Of a DNA stretch of 64,000 nt, positions 16,843-26,394 are shown piece by piece (the first letter of the stretch is position 1; the number at the start of each line of letters is the position of its first letter). A model generated the notes under the pieces. It saw nothing but the letters and a program-made list of their open reading frames with translations. It did not search any database and was not told where the DNA came from. Source of the DNA: Hyphomicrobiales bacterium (lineage in GTDB: Bacteria; Pseudomonadota; Alphaproteobacteria; Rhizobiales; MH13); contig JAEPOK010000002.1 of NCBI GenBank assembly GCA_017642935.1, positions 558,001 to 622,000 on the forward strand. The letters are read 5' to 3'. The position numbers and the translations under genes were made by a program.

Positions 16843-17426
16843 CCCAGCTCGTCCACGGATGTGATGACCTTGCCGAGCAGGCCATAATCTTTGGCCTCCT
16901 CTGTGTTGAGCCAGAAATCGCGCTCCATGTCCTTTTGAACTCGCTCGACAGATTGGCCCGTCGCGCCAGCAAAAATCTCGTAGAACCGTTCGCGCATTTT
17001 ACGGATCTCGTTGGCCTGGATTTCAACGTCGGACGCTTGACCACCGACACCGCCGCGCGGCTCGTGCAGCAAAAACCGGGTTTTGGGTAGGCAGAACCGG
17101 CGCTCGATCGGCACAGCAACGTAAATGAGGGCGCCCGCCGAGGCGACCCATCCCGATCCGATGGCGTTCACCTTCGGGCGGATGAAACGAATGACGTCAT
17201 GGATCATGTCACCTGATTCCACATGGCCGCCGGGGGAGGAGATGATCACATTGATCGGATCATCGCTCATCTGCGCCAGCGCGAGCAGGTGGCTGGTCGC
17301 CGTGCGGGCAACCTTATCGTTGATCTCGCCGGTGATCAGAACGTAGCGCGACTCGCTCAAGGCATCTTCCAGCCGGCGGCCAAGAGCCTGGGGCTTGGCG
17401 TTGTCGTCGTCTTTGTCGTCGGCCAT
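16839..17426 (-). CDS. clpP: ClpP-family serine protease subunit
   Basis: A 195-residue ClpP homologue. The catalytic triad is present: Ser96 in GWVASAGA, His121 in FLLHEPRGG, and Asp170 in ERDFWLNTEEAKDYGL. The sequence around the serine (ASAG rather than the canonical ASMG) and the Gly-rich loop after His121 differ from the main housekeeping ClpP, so this is probably an additional paralogue. The subunit assembles into a double-ring protease fed by an AAA+ partner such as ClpX or ClpA; no such ATPase is adjacent. It is monocistronic. Confidence 0.85.
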   Translation of the reverse strand: MADDKDDDNAKPQALGRRLEDALSESRYVLITGEINDKVARTATSHLLALAQMSDDPINVIISSPGGHVESGDMIHDVIRFIRPKVNAIGSGWVASAGALIYVAVPIERRFCLPKTRFLLHEPRGGVGGQASDVEIQANEIRKMRERFYEIFAGATGQSVERVQKDMERDFWLNTEEAKDYGLLGKVITSVDELG

Positions 17427-17564
17427 GGATGGGATTCCTTTTTGCGTGTCGTTGGCCGAATGGCCATTGCCTCAGGCCTAGCGAGTGCAGTCCGATTCGG
17501 TCAACTGCCGCCGGCCCTGTCGGTTAAGGCCGTGTGCATGTGAGCGAGGTGGCGGGTGTGGTGG

Positions 17565-18002
17565 CTAGACAGGCTTCAGCGTGTCCGGATCAATGCCGCC
17601 CATGCCGCAGACGATTGCCCATTCCTCATCCGTTACCGGCTGCACCGACAGGCGCATGGACGTCACTAGGCTCATCTTGGCCAGGCTCTCGGTGGCTTTG
17701 ACCTGTTTCAGCGAAACGGGGTTGGGCATATCGGCAAGCGCGCGAATGTCCACGCATTCCCAACGTTCATCGTCAGTGGTGGAGTCCGGGTGGATTTCGG
17801 CGCTGACCTCGGCGATGCCGACGATCTCTAGACCCTCATTGGAGTGGTAGAAGAAGGCGCGATCACCTAGCTTCATCTCGCGCATGAAATTGCGGGCTTG
17901 ATAGTTGCGGATACCGTCCCATTCCTCGCCGGCCCCGCCCTTGGCTTTTTGTTGCTCCCAGGACCATTTGAAAGGTTCGGATTTAAACAGCCAATAGCGC
18001 AT
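17565..18002 (-). CDS. EVE-domain protein
   Basis: A 145-residue protein that is a complete EVE (PUA-like) domain: it begins YWLFKSEPFKWSWE, with the central WDGIRNYQARNFMREMKLGD and FFYHSNEGLEIVGIAEV typical of the family. EVE domains read modified bases in DNA or RNA; the solo bacterial proteins have no settled function. Its ATG overlaps the stop of the upstream YciI gene by one base (TGATG), so the two are translationally coupled. Confidence 0.88.
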   Translation of the reverse strand: MRYWLFKSEPFKWSWEQQKAKGGAGEEWDGIRNYQARNFMREMKLGDRAFFYHSNEGLEIVGIAEVSAEIHPDSTTDDERWECVDIRALADMPNPVSLKQVKATESLAKMSLVTSMRLSVQPVTDEEWAIVCGMGGIDPDTLKPV

Positions 18003-18304
18003 CAGGCAGCCTCGGGGTCGGTGTCGGGGTTCTTCAGGAGCCAGGCCCAGGGTCGAATGTCGACGCTCGCAAACAGGCCTGCCTTGGCATAGGGGTCATT
18101 GGCGGCAATAGCCTCAATGGCTGATTTGTCGTCCGCCTCGATTAACACCAGCGATCCGGTGGGCTTACCGTCCTCACCCAGAAACGGACCGGCGCCTTTC
18201 AGCGCGTCGCCGAGACCTTGCAAATAGGCGACATGGTCGGGTCGGTTGTCGAGCCTGACCTGAAGATGATCGGGCTTGTCGGTACAAATGAGGGCGTAAA
18301 GCAT
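18002..18304 (-). CDS. YciI-family protein
   Basis: A 100-residue ferredoxin-like-fold protein: MLYALICTDKPDH at the N-terminus, then RPDHVAYLQGL with the family His and a conserved Asp in NDPYAKAGLF. YciI domains are putative small-molecule-binding or hydrolytic proteins. It is the first gene of a two-gene operon with the EVE gene. Two copies of a 15-base motif, TAGTCGCGACAAACA, lie just upstream and may be regulatory. Confidence 0.85.
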   Translation of the reverse strand: MLYALICTDKPDHLQVRLDNRPDHVAYLQGLGDALKGAGPFLGEDGKPTGSLVLIEADDKSAIEAIAANDPYAKAGLFASVDIRPWAWLLKNPDTDPEAA

Positions 18305-18314
18305 GGCAGGGTCC

Positions 18315-18392
18315 TGTTTGTCGCGACTATCGCGCGGTTCGTCTGGAACGATTAGGCTTATTCTGGGTCTATTCTGGTGTTTGTCGCGACTA
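18315..18392. repeat. Two direct 15-base repeats upstream of the YciI-EVE operon
   Basis: TGTTTGTCGCGACTA occurs at 18315-18329 and again, identical, at 18378-18392; each contains the palindrome GTCGCGAC. Their 63-base spacing equals six turns of B-DNA, so a protein bound to both would lie on the same face. A shorter repeat, TATTCTGG, lies between them. The site is in the gap between gpsA (ending at 18403) and the YciI start at 18304. Confidence 0.5.
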
Positions 18393-18402
18393 AATCGGCA
18401 TC

Positions 18403-19437
18403 CTATTCGCGCTTCAGGGGCCGCGCCATCAAGCTATCGATGGCATCATCAACGGACATGTGGTTCTCCACAACCTGCGCCACCGTCTGTGTAATCGGCA
18501 TGTCAATCCCGGCAGCCTGACCAAGAGCAAGCGCGGCGGACGCGGTTTTGGCGCCCTCGGCAAGTGGTTGTCCTTTCGCCATAAGCTTAGCCGTCTTAAC
18601 ACCACGACCAATTTCGTAGCCGAAACGAAAGTTACGCGAGCCTGCGGTCGAACAGGTGAGAATGAGGTCGCCGAGCCCGGAGAGACCTGCGAGGGTTTCG
18701 GGGCGTGCGCTTTGTGAAATAGATAGACGGCTAAGTTCCGCAAAGCCTCGGGTGATAAGTGCGGCCTTGGCGCTTTCCCCAAGACCCTTGCCTTCGACAA
18801 CACCGGCGGCGATCGCCAGCACGTTTTTCAGCGCGCCACCAAGCTGGACGCCGATAAGATCGTCGCTGGCATAGGGCCGGAAGTTCGGACCTTGTAGCAG
18901 GCCGCAGAGGCGATCAGCCTGTTCCAAAGTGGGCGCCGCCAGCGTCACAGCGGTTGGCAGGCCGTGCGCAACGTCATGGGCAAAACTTGGGCCCGATAGC
19001 ACGGCGATGGTTGGTTCAGCGGCTTCTTCTTGCACAACGGTTGTCAGGCGTTTTTGGGTGCCGCGCTCGAGCCCTTTGGCCGTAATCACCAGATCGTGGT
19101 CGGGACGTAGAAAGGGGCTGATGGACCGGACCATTTCGCGCGTGGCTTGTGCGGGAACGGCCACCACGATCACGGCCTGCGGTGACCGCGATAGCGAGTC
19201 TCGCCATGTGGAGTCCCGCATAAAGGAATGCGCGCTGAGACTCTCGGGCAAACGGATAGAAGGAAGCGCCGCCTCGTTCATTCGAAGTGATTGTATTGTA
19301 TCAGCTTTTTCATCCGATCCGGTGATCAGACTGACGGTGCGGCCAGTGCGCGCCAACATGATTGCCAAAGCCGTGCCCCAGGCACCGGCGCCGATGACCG
19401 TGTAATTGGTCGGCTGACTTTCGGAAGCGGCCGTCAT
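18403..19437 (-). CDS. gpsA: Glycerol-3-phosphate dehydrogenase [NAD(P)+]
   Basis: A 344-residue GpsA. The N-terminal Rossmann motif is VIGAGAWGTALA; the central ITAKGLERG and the catalytic-domain segment GALKNVLAIAAGVVEG contain the conserved Lys residues of the active site. It reduces dihydroxyacetone phosphate to sn-glycerol-3-phosphate for phospholipid synthesis. The start overlaps the tsaD stop by four bases (ATGA), as is common in alphaproteobacteria. The length is typical. Confidence 0.96.
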   Translation of the reverse strand: MTAASESQPTNYTVIGAGAWGTALAIMLARTGRTVSLITGSDEKADTIQSLRMNEAALPSIRLPESLSAHSFMRDSTWRDSLSRSPQAVIVVAVPAQATREMVRSISPFLRPDHDLVITAKGLERGTQKRLTTVVQEEAAEPTIAVLSGPSFAHDVAHGLPTAVTLAAPTLEQADRLCGLLQGPNFRPYASDDLIGVQLGGALKNVLAIAAGVVEGKGLGESAKAALITRGFAELSRLSISQSARPETLAGLSGLGDLILTCSTAGSRNFRFGYEIGRGVKTAKLMAKGQPLAEGAKTASAALALGQAAGIDMPITQTVAQVVENHMSVDDAIDSLMARPLKRE

Positions 19438-20504
19438 GCCCGGGCGCCCTTCTTGCCGGAACCAAGCTTCGGTGCGGCGTTGGTATCCAGCGGCCAGCGA
19501 GGGCGCGCTGTTGCTTCAAAACGTGGCAAACCGGCCGCTTCGCGCTCCAAAGCCGCCCAGGCGATCATCGCCGCATTATCGGTGCAATGGTGCGCTGGCG
19601 GGATCACAAGCCGCCCTTGGCGTTGATCGATCAAGTTGGTCAAAATAGCGCGGATGTGGGCGTTGGCGGCCACACCCCCCGCGGCAACCAGAACCGGCGG
19701 TTGCCGATAGATCTCAGTGAAGCCTGTCAGCGCCGCCGAGAGGCGATCAGAAATCGTTTCGCCTACGGAACGCTGAAAACTTGCGCACAGATCAGCGACC
19801 GTCTGTTCGTCGAGCGGGGCGTTCTTTTCGGCTGTCAAACGCAGCGCGGTCTTGAGCCCGGCAAAGGAAAAATCGCAGCCTGCTTTGCCCTTCAACGGCA
19901 GCGGTAAGGCAAAGCGATCCGTGTCTCCGGTTTTGGCCATCCGCTCAACGGCAGGGCCACCGGGAAAGCCAAGTTCCAATAATTTAGCCGTCTTATCAAA
20001 TGCCTCGCCGAGGGCGTCATCCAATGTCGTGCCCCAACGTTCATAGACGCCGACATCGTGGACGCAGAGGATTTGGGTGTGCCCGCCAGAGACCAAAAAC
20101 AGCAGGTAGGGGAACGGCAAATCCTCGCCAAGGCGCGGCGAGAGCGCATGGCCTTCCAGATGGTTGACCGCAATGAACGGCTTGCCGATGGCGCTTGCCA
20201 TCGCCCGTCCCGTTACCAATCCAACCAGCACGCCACCAATGAGCCCTGGCCCGGCGGTGGCGGCGACGCAATCCAAGTCTTTTGCAGCAACGCCGGCCTG
20301 CTTCAGCGTCTCGGCGATCAGCGTGTCGAGATGATCGACATGGGCGCGGGCGGCGATCTCCGGCACGACACCACCAAACGGCGCGTGATCCTCGATCTGG
20401 CTGAGCACGGTCTCGGCCTCGATCACCGCGCGGCCGTTCGGGTCGCGGCGTACGATCGCCACGGCGGTTTCATCACAGCTGGTTTCGATACCAAGGGCGC
20501 GCAT
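19434..20504 (-). CDS. tsaD: tRNA N6-threonylcarbamoyladenosine synthase subunit TsaD
   Basis: A 356-residue ASKHA-fold protein. The N-terminus RALGIETSCDET and the metal-binding HLEGH motif in NHLEGHALSP are diagnostic. With TsaB, TsaE and the TsaC product it transfers threonylcarbamoyl to A37 of ANN-decoding tRNAs. It is the first gene of the tsaD-gpsA operon and is divergent from hemC, a standard arrangement in the class. Confidence 0.97.
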   Translation of the reverse strand: MRALGIETSCDETAVAIVRRDPNGRAVIEAETVLSQIEDHAPFGGVVPEIAARAHVDHLDTLIAETLKQAGVAAKDLDCVAATAGPGLIGGVLVGLVTGRAMASAIGKPFIAVNHLEGHALSPRLGEDLPFPYLLFLVSGGHTQILCVHDVGVYERWGTTLDDALGEAFDKTAKLLELGFPGGPAVERMAKTGDTDRFALPLPLKGKAGCDFSFAGLKTALRLTAEKNAPLDEQTVADLCASFQRSVGETISDRLSAALTGFTEIYRQPPVLVAAGGVAANAHIRAILTNLIDQRQGRLVIPPAHHCTDNAAMIAWAALEREAAGLPRFEATARPRWPLDTNAAPKLGSGKKGARA

Positions 20505-20649
20505 TAGGGCTCGTTACGTGGCACGTATAGGGAGTTGATCGGTCTGGCGAGCGGTTGCCGCTTCGTCTATTGGCAGGCTTGTTGTCGCCGCGCGTCAGCC
20601 CATAGCATCGCGCGCGCCCCTTTTGACACCCCTTGTCGGAGCATCCCTT

Positions 20650-21573
20650 TTGCCTCTCTTGACCCTTGGAACCCGTGGCAGCGCGCTGGCGTTGGCGCAA
20701 GCGGCTGAAACGCGCGCCCGTCTGGTGGCGGCGCATGGATGTGATCCCGAAGAGATTGTGGTCGAGGTGTTTTCCACAAAGGGCGATGAAATTCTCGATC
20801 AGCCGCTGGCCGAAATCGGCGGCAAGGGGCTTTTCACCGAAGAGATCGAAGCGGCGCTGTCCGATGGGCGTATCGACATTGCGGTGCATTCTTCCAAGGA
20901 CATGCCCACCGAGCTGCCCAACGGCTTGGCGTTGGACGTCTTTTTGCCGCGCGAAGACCCGCGCGATGTATTCATCTCTCGCGATGGCGCAACGCTGGAA
21001 ACGCTGCCCGCCGGTTCGGTGGTGGGCACCGCCAGCCTGCGGCGCGCAGCGCTTGTCAAGCGCCTGCGTCCGGACCTCAAAACTGAATCGATCCGCGGCA
21101 ATGTTCAAACGCGGCTTCAAAAGCTTGCCGATGGCGTGGTCGATGCGACGCTTCTGGCGTTGGCTGGCCTGTCGAGGCTTGAGCTGGAGCCAAATCATAT
21201 GAGCATCTTGCCGCCCGGCGACTTTCCCCCGGCGCTGGCGCAGGGGGCGATCGGCATTGAGACCCGCGCCGATGACGCTCGTGTGCTCGATTTTCTGGCG
21301 CCGATCCATGATCGTGACACCGGCGATGCGGTGGCCTGCGAGCGGGCGTTTTTGAAGGCCCTTGACGGCTCTTGCAAGACGCCGATTGCTGGCCACGCCA
21401 CCGTGCATGGTGAGGACATCATGCTTTCAGGCCTCGTGCTGACCGAAGACGGCACGCGCCATCATTCGACGCAGGCGAAAGGTAAGCGAAGCAATGGTGT
21501 TCAGCTTGGCGCGGAAACCGGCGCTGCGCTGAAAGCCAAGGCGGGGCCGGGGTTTCTGCCCCATTGGACCTGA
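20650..21573 (+). CDS. hemC: Porphobilinogen deaminase (hydroxymethylbilane synthase)
   Basis: A 307-residue enzyme of tetrapyrrole synthesis. The signature FTEEIEAALSDG, the active-site Asp in VHSSKDMP, SLRRAA and the cofactor cysteine (Cys242 in LDGSCKTPIA) are all present. It joins four porphobilinogens into hydroxymethylbilane. There is no ATG at the N-terminus: the frame is open from a TTG at 20623, and the TTG at 20650 is preferred because GGAG lies eight bases upstream and the protein then starts PLLTLGTRGS. It is the first gene of the hemC-hemD-mitofilin-hemY cluster. Confidence 0.94.
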   Translation: MPLLTLGTRGSALALAQAAETRARLVAAHGCDPEEIVVEVFSTKGDEILDQPLAEIGGKGLFTEEIEAALSDGRIDIAVHSSKDMPTELPNGLALDVFLPREDPRDVFISRDGATLETLPAGSVVGTASLRRAALVKRLRPDLKTESIRGNVQTRLQKLADGVVDATLLALAGLSRLELEPNHMSILPPGDFPPALAQGAIGIETRADDARVLDFLAPIHDRDTGDAVACERAFLKALDGSCKTPIAGHATVHGEDIMLSGLVLTEDGTRHHSTQAKGKRSNGVQLGAETGAALKAKAGPGFLPHWT

Positions 21574-21609
21574 CGGTATGTGCATAGCTGTGCAATGGAA
21601 TCTGAGTGC

Positions 21610-22329
21610 ATGGCCCGGGTTCTGATCACGCGCGCCGAGCCGGAAGCCAGCGCCACCGCTGCCCTGATGGCCAGCATGGGTCACGATCCGGTTGTGTTGC
21701 CGCTAACGCAAACGGAAGCTTTGCAGGAAGGGTTGAGTGACATTCAAGGTTTGAGCGGTTCTGACGCTGACCTGTTTATCGTGACCAGTGTCCGCGCCAT
21801 CCAGGTCTTGGCGGCGGCAGGCCTGAGTGCTTGGGCGGTCAAGCAGCGCTGGGCGGTGGTTGGCGAGCGCGCCGCATCACTGCTGGGTGATTTCGGCGCT
21901 GATTTGATTGCGCCACCTACTGCCAATGTCGCCAAGCTGATCGATCTGCTGTCGGATCGCGGCGAGCCAATGATTTACCTGGCCGCTTTCGACCGCAAAC
22001 CAGTCCTCGAAGAGCGTTTTCCGAGGATGCGTGTCATCCCGATCTACCGCGCTAAGGCGCTTGGCGGGTTTGATCCGGCTGCGATCAATATTCTGCGCAC
22101 GGACCCGCCGAGCCATGCGTTAGTATATTCCGCCCGTGGCGCGGGCCTTCTGGCCGAAGCGATCAGCAAAGCCCTGCTTTCTGAGGATCTGCGTGCCATG
22201 CGATGGCTCTGCCTCTCACCGCATGTTGCAGCCCATTGTCCGGAGGCGGCCAGGGGCGCCGACAGGGTCAAGGTCGCCGACGAACCCACACAAGCCGCCT
22301 TGCTATCCCTGCTTCCGAGTCCAAGCTGA
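21610..22329 (+). CDS. hemD: Uroporphyrinogen-III synthase
   Basis: A 239-residue protein with the two-lobed HemD pattern: VLITRAEPEASATAALM at the start, FIVTSVRAIQVL, WAVVGERAA in the first lobe, and a C-terminal lobe beginning HALVYSARGAGLL. HemD sequences vary greatly, so position immediately after hemC is strong support. It cyclises hydroxymethylbilane and inverts ring D. The start at 21610 (MARVLITRAEP) gives the usual N-terminus. An in-frame ATG at 21580 adds ten unlikely residues. Confidence 0.93.
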   Translation: MARVLITRAEPEASATAALMASMGHDPVVLPLTQTEALQEGLSDIQGLSGSDADLFIVTSVRAIQVLAAAGLSAWAVKQRWAVVGERAASLLGDFGADLIAPPTANVAKLIDLLSDRGEPMIYLAAFDRKPVLEERFPRMRVIPIYRAKALGGFDPAAINILRTDPPSHALVYSARGAGLLAEAISKALLSEDLRAMRWLCLSPHVAAHCPEAARGADRVKVADEPTQAALLSLLPSPS

Positions 22330-22569
22330 CCATCTGGCGCGGCTCGGTCATATTTGCGACATTTGACCGGCGCAGATTCGCTGTCGAGGGCAAAGTTTAC
22401 CCGCCATTCATCTTGTGCGCCGCCTTAAGGCGGTCTGCGGCCATTTGCGCCCAATGGATAGCGCAAAAGGTGAGACGCGCGGTGGGCAGCGTGTATATGA
22501 TCAAGGATGGCAAGTGATTGATGCAGTTAAAGGCAGCAATCACGATGGTCAGCAAATGCGGAGCGAAGC

Positions 22570-24426
22570 GTGGCAACAGGTTCAGGGCCGAAATCAGGGA
22601 CGACACGTAAACGCACAGCGTCAAGCGGGCGTGCGAGCACACGCAAGCGCAGGACGTCCAAGCCTTTGATCATTGATGTGGAGGCTGAAGCGTCCGCCGA
22701 TACCAAATCGGGGCCATCGACGGCCAAAACGACATCTGCTGACGCTTCTTCAACGAAGGCCTCGACCACCAAAGCGTCTGCCGGCAGAACGAAAGCATCG
22801 GTATCACAGACGGCGTCGCCGACTGCCTCAACCGGTGCTCCTGCAAGCGGCCTGGATGAGGCTACCGCTGAGGCGGCCGGGCTATCCGCCAAGCCTGACA
22901 CGGCGTCGGCCGACATCAAAATGCCGAGGTCGGAAAAACACACGTCTGAAACGGGAACGCCGAATGCGACTTCGGATGGCAAGTCCAAGCAGGACACGTC
23001 CGATGATGCTGCCGCCGGCACGCCACCCGCCCCACCCGCTGGCAAAAGCGAGCCAAGCCCGTTTTATCTGTTTGCCGCCGGTTTGATCGGCGCGCTTCTG
23101 GCGCTGGTCTTGATGTTCCTCGCAAGCGTTGTCGGGCTTTTCAGCCTGTCCGATGGCCGGGTTGAGGAGCAGGCCAGAACGCTTGCAGCCTTGGAGGCAC
23201 GTGTGCAAGCGGTAGAGGCACAAAGCGCTGATGAAACGGGCTTCGATACAGCTGTTTTGGCGCCATTGGAAAGCGACATCGCTGCCCTGCACGCCGAGTT
23301 GGAAAGCGTTCTGTCGATGCCAGCTGGCGACGGTGCGTTGGCCGACGATGCATTTGACGTTGAGGCGGCACTTGCCGAGGCGCTGGCGCCGTTGGAGGCC
23401 CGCCTTGGCGAGGTGGAAGCTCAGTTGCAGTCGACAGTTGCGTCCTTTGCGGCTCTGGGGGGTGGCGAGGCCGTGTCATCTGATGGCGCGGCTCCCGTCG
23501 TCGTGCCCGATCCGGCTTTGGCCAATTCGGTCGAGGCGCTGAACGATGCGCTTGGCGGCGTGCGTGCCGATCTTGACGGGGTTCAGGCCGCGCTTGCCGA
23601 TCTTTCCGCCCGCCAGGATGCTGTGCCGCCGGAAACCGGGGCGCGCCTGGAGGCGCTGGAAGGGCTTCTTGCCGATGCCGGTATGCGCATCGATGGCCTT
23701 GGCGCGGAACTCGCCAGTCTTTCCTCCTCGCTGACCTCGGCGATGGAAACCGTGGATGTGCGCCTGGGCGCGATGACGACCGACATCACGACGCTTGCCG
23801 AAGCGCCTGTCGCCCAGGCGCCCGACCGGCTTGCCCGCCTGGGCGTCGCGCTCGATGCTGTCGTGGCGGCGCGCGATGCCGGCCAGGACGTTGCGATGGC
23901 GCTGGGTGCTGCAGAAGCAGCGGCCTCATTCGATGGCGCGCTTTCTGCATCACTTGCCCCTGTGGTCGGCGACCAGGTGAGCGGCGCGCTCAGCACAGCC
24001 AGTCTTCGGTCGGCTTATGATGACACATACGATGCCATGCGGGCAGCGGCGCCGCCGAGCGAAGGCGGTGGCCTGCTCGGGGCGCTGGAAGATCGCGCCC
24101 GTCAAATGGTCACCATTCGTGCGCCGGAGGGTGGGGCTGTTCTTGGTGGTGGCAACGAACCCTTGGCGCAGCTTGACGCGCTTGGCAGCTTGATAGCCAG
24201 CGAACGGTTTGCCGACGCGCTTGCAGTCGCCACACGTCTGCCGGCGGCCATGCAGCAGGCTGGCAATGGTTTGATTGATAGCCTGCATGCCCGTGTCGCT
24301 CTGGACGACGCGCTTGCCAATGCCCGTCTAGCGCTGGTTGCAGCGCTAAGTCAGTCCGACAACCAAGCCGATCAAGAGCCTGCCGGTTCATCGGGCAGTG
24401 GCGCTGACGGCGCCGTTAGCCAGTAA
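22570..24426 (+). CDS. Mitofilin-family (COG4223) inner-membrane protein
   Basis: A 618-residue protein in the conserved alphaproteobacterial slot between hemD and hemY. Residues 1-155 are Ala/Ser/Thr/Lys-rich and disordered; one transmembrane helix follows at about 168-190 (LFAAGLIGALLALVLMFLASVVG); then a long periplasmic coiled coil to about residue 420; and a C-terminal mitofilin-like helical domain. Alphaproteobacterial homologues of mitochondrial Mic60 shape the inner membrane and its contacts. Translation starts at a GTG with GGAG upstream. The 240 bases between it and hemD hold no other gene that I can support. Confidence 0.85.
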   Translation: MATGSGPKSGTTRKRTASSGRASTRKRRTSKPLIIDVEAEASADTKSGPSTAKTTSADASSTKASTTKASAGRTKASVSQTASPTASTGAPASGLDEATAEAAGLSAKPDTASADIKMPRSEKHTSETGTPNATSDGKSKQDTSDDAAAGTPPAPPAGKSEPSPFYLFAAGLIGALLALVLMFLASVVGLFSLSDGRVEEQARTLAALEARVQAVEAQSADETGFDTAVLAPLESDIAALHAELESVLSMPAGDGALADDAFDVEAALAEALAPLEARLGEVEAQLQSTVASFAALGGGEAVSSDGAAPVVVPDPALANSVEALNDALGGVRADLDGVQAALADLSARQDAVPPETGARLEALEGLLADAGMRIDGLGAELASLSSSLTSAMETVDVRLGAMTTDITTLAEAPVAQAPDRLARLGVALDAVVAARDAGQDVAMALGAAEAAASFDGALSASLAPVVGDQVSGALSTASLRSAYDDTYDAMRAAAPPSEGGGLLGALEDRARQMVTIRAPEGGAVLGGGNEPLAQLDALGSLIASERFADALAVATRLPAAMQQAGNGLIDSLHARVALDDALANARLALVAALSQSDNQADQEPAGSSGSGADGAVSQ

Positions 24427-24441
24427 CGAGGAGACCCACAC

Positions 24442-26394
24442 GTGTTGCGCGTTATCTTCTTTCTCGCCCTCGTCCTGGCCTTCGCCTTCGGCTTTGCCTG
24501 GCTGGCCGACCGCCCCGGCACGGTGGCGATCGATTGGATGGGCTACCAGATCGAGCTCTCGGCGATGCTCGCCATGGTCGCTCTTCTGGTGCTCATCGTT
24601 GTCATCATGGCCGCCTGGTGGGTGCTCAAGGTCATCGTTCGCTCGCCGCAGATCATGGGCGGCTACTTTTCGGCCCGGCGCCGCGACAAAGGCTATGAAG
24701 CGCTGTCGAGCGGCTTGATCGCTGCCGGTTCCGGCGATAGCCGCGCAGCACAACGGTACGCGCAACAAGCGCGCAAACTTGCCCCAGATGCGCCGCTCAC
24801 CAACGTGTTGAGCGCCTCCAGCGCGGATCTGTCCGGCGATGCGGGGGCCAAGCGCCATGCCTATCGACAGATGCTGGACGATCCGAAAACTCAGTTGCTC
24901 GGCCTGCGTGGTCTCTATGTCGATGCAGTGGCCGCCGACGATGAAGAGGCTGCGCGCCACTTTGCAAGTCAGGCGGCCGCTCTGGCACCGGCTTTGCCCT
25001 GGGCCGGCCAGGCGCAGTTTGAAGATCAGGTGCAGCGTGGCGATTGGCCAGCAGCGCGATCAGCGCTTGAGCGCAATCTGCAGTCCCGCATTGTGACCAA
25101 AGCCGAGCGCAACCGCCTGCGCGCGGTGCTTTTGACGGCTGAAGCGCTTGACCGCGAAGAAGGTGAGCCGGAAGAAGCGCGACCCTTGGCGCAAGAGGCC
25201 CACAAGCTGGCGCCGGATCTGGTGCCGGCGGCCGCTGTCGCTGGGCGTTTGTTGATCCGCGCCGGGAAGATGACCCAGGCAAGCAAGGCCATCGAATCCA
25301 CCTGGCGCAAGGTCCAACACCCGGAACTGGCAGAGGTTTATCTTTATGTGCGCCCTGGCGATGCGGTCGCCGACCGCGTGAAACGCGCCCGCAAGCTGGT
25401 GCAACTGTGTGCCCATCAGTTGGAAGGTGAGCTGGCGCTGGCCCGCGCCTTGATGGAGGCGGGCAAGCTGGACGAGGCGCGCGAGACACTGGACCCCTAT
25501 ACCGGCCCTGAAGCGACGCAGCGCGCTTGCCTGCTGATGGCGGAAATTGAAGAAAAACAAGGCGGCGACACGGCGGCCGTGCGCGGTTGGATGGCCCGTG
25601 CCTTACGCGCCAAGCGCGATCCCGCCTGGGTGGCCGACGGCTACATCTCCTCGACCTGGGAACCGGTTTCGCCACTTTCTGGCCGCGTGGACGCGTTTGA
25701 GTGGAAAGTCCCGGTGGAGCGGTTCTCCGGCCATGATCCGGTCGCCATTCCCGATGATGCGATGAGCGATGATGGGCAGGTGATGCTGCCGGCGCGCCTG
25801 CCGGGCGTCGCCGCAGCCATCGCCACGAGCGCCGACGCGGCACACGATGAGGCGGACAGCCAGAACGCTGATGATGCTGTGGAGGATGCCGATCTGGTCG
25901 TTGAGGCTGCGACGGTAGAAATCGCCGAGGACGAGCCTGCCGAACCAATGGTGACCGAGGAGAGCGAAAAAGTGCCGCCCGCGCCGGTCGGCCAGCCGGA
26001 CATGTCGGTTGTCGAGGATAAGGCTTCGGACAAGGACCAGCCCGAGGGAGCTGACGTGGCTGAACCGGACGAGACACCAAAAAGCGATGCGACGGCCGAA
26101 CCTGTGACCGTTATTGCCGCCCCGATTGTGGCCAATGATGACGGACCGGTGAAGGCGACAGAGAAAACTGAGGCTGACGAGAAGCCAGAGGACCAAGCCG
26201 CGGCATCGGATGACGCAAAGTCAGCCACCGTCACGCCTTTGCCGATCGCCGCTGATGATCCGGAGGCCGAGGAAAAGGCCGACTATTCTGGTCTGCCCGG
26301 TGGCCATGCGCCTGATGATCCGGGGCCAGACGGGAACGATGAAGAAAATGGCAGCCAGACGTCCGGCGAGCGACGACGGTTCCGCCTGTTCTAA
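24442..26394 (+). CDS. hemY: HemY-family TPR protein
   Basis: A 650-residue protein. Two N-terminal transmembrane helices (residues 1-22 and 38-62) are followed by the HemY N-domain motif MGYFSARRRDKGYEAL-like (GGYFSARRRDKGYEALS), then tetratricopeptide-like helical repeats to about residue 440. This is COG3898, found after mitofilin in the heme cluster of the class; it is not the Bacillus oxidase of the same name. The last 200 residues are a very acidic, low-complexity tail rich in Asp, Glu, Ala and Pro, longer than usual. The start is GTG at 24442 after AACGAGGAG. Confidence 0.88.
   Translation: MLRVIFFLALVLAFAFGFAWLADRPGTVAIDWMGYQIELSAMLAMVALLVLIVVIMAAWWVLKVIVRSPQIMGGYFSARRRDKGYEALSSGLIAAGSGDSRAAQRYAQQARKLAPDAPLTNVLSASSADLSGDAGAKRHAYRQMLDDPKTQLLGLRGLYVDAVAADDEEAARHFASQAAALAPALPWAGQAQFEDQVQRGDWPAARSALERNLQSRIVTKAERNRLRAVLLTAEALDREEGEPEEARPLAQEAHKLAPDLVPAAAVAGRLLIRAGKMTQASKAIESTWRKVQHPELAEVYLYVRPGDAVADRVKRARKLVQLCAHQLEGELALARALMEAGKLDEARETLDPYTGPEATQRACLLMAEIEEKQGGDTAAVRGWMARALRAKRDPAWVADGYISSTWEPVSPLSGRVDAFEWKVPVERFSGHDPVAIPDDAMSDDGQVMLPARLPGVAAAIATSADAAHDEADSQNADDAVEDADLVVEAATVEIAEDEPAEPMVTEESEKVPPAPVGQPDMSVVEDKASDKDQPEGADVAEPDETPKSDATAEPVTVIAAPIVANDDGPVKATEKTEADEKPEDQAAASDDAKSATVTPLPIAADDPEAEEKADYSGLPGGHAPDDPGPDGNDEENGSQTSGERRRFRLF

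Noticed and set aside
22397-22642. 81-codon minus-strand frame between hemD and the mitofilin gene
   Set aside because: It overlaps the mitofilin start, has no family match and no clear ribosome binding site.
24797-26080. 427-codon minus-strand frame opposite hemY
   Set aside because: The translation is Pro/Arg-rich nonsense opposite a well-supported HemY gene; typical antisense shadow.
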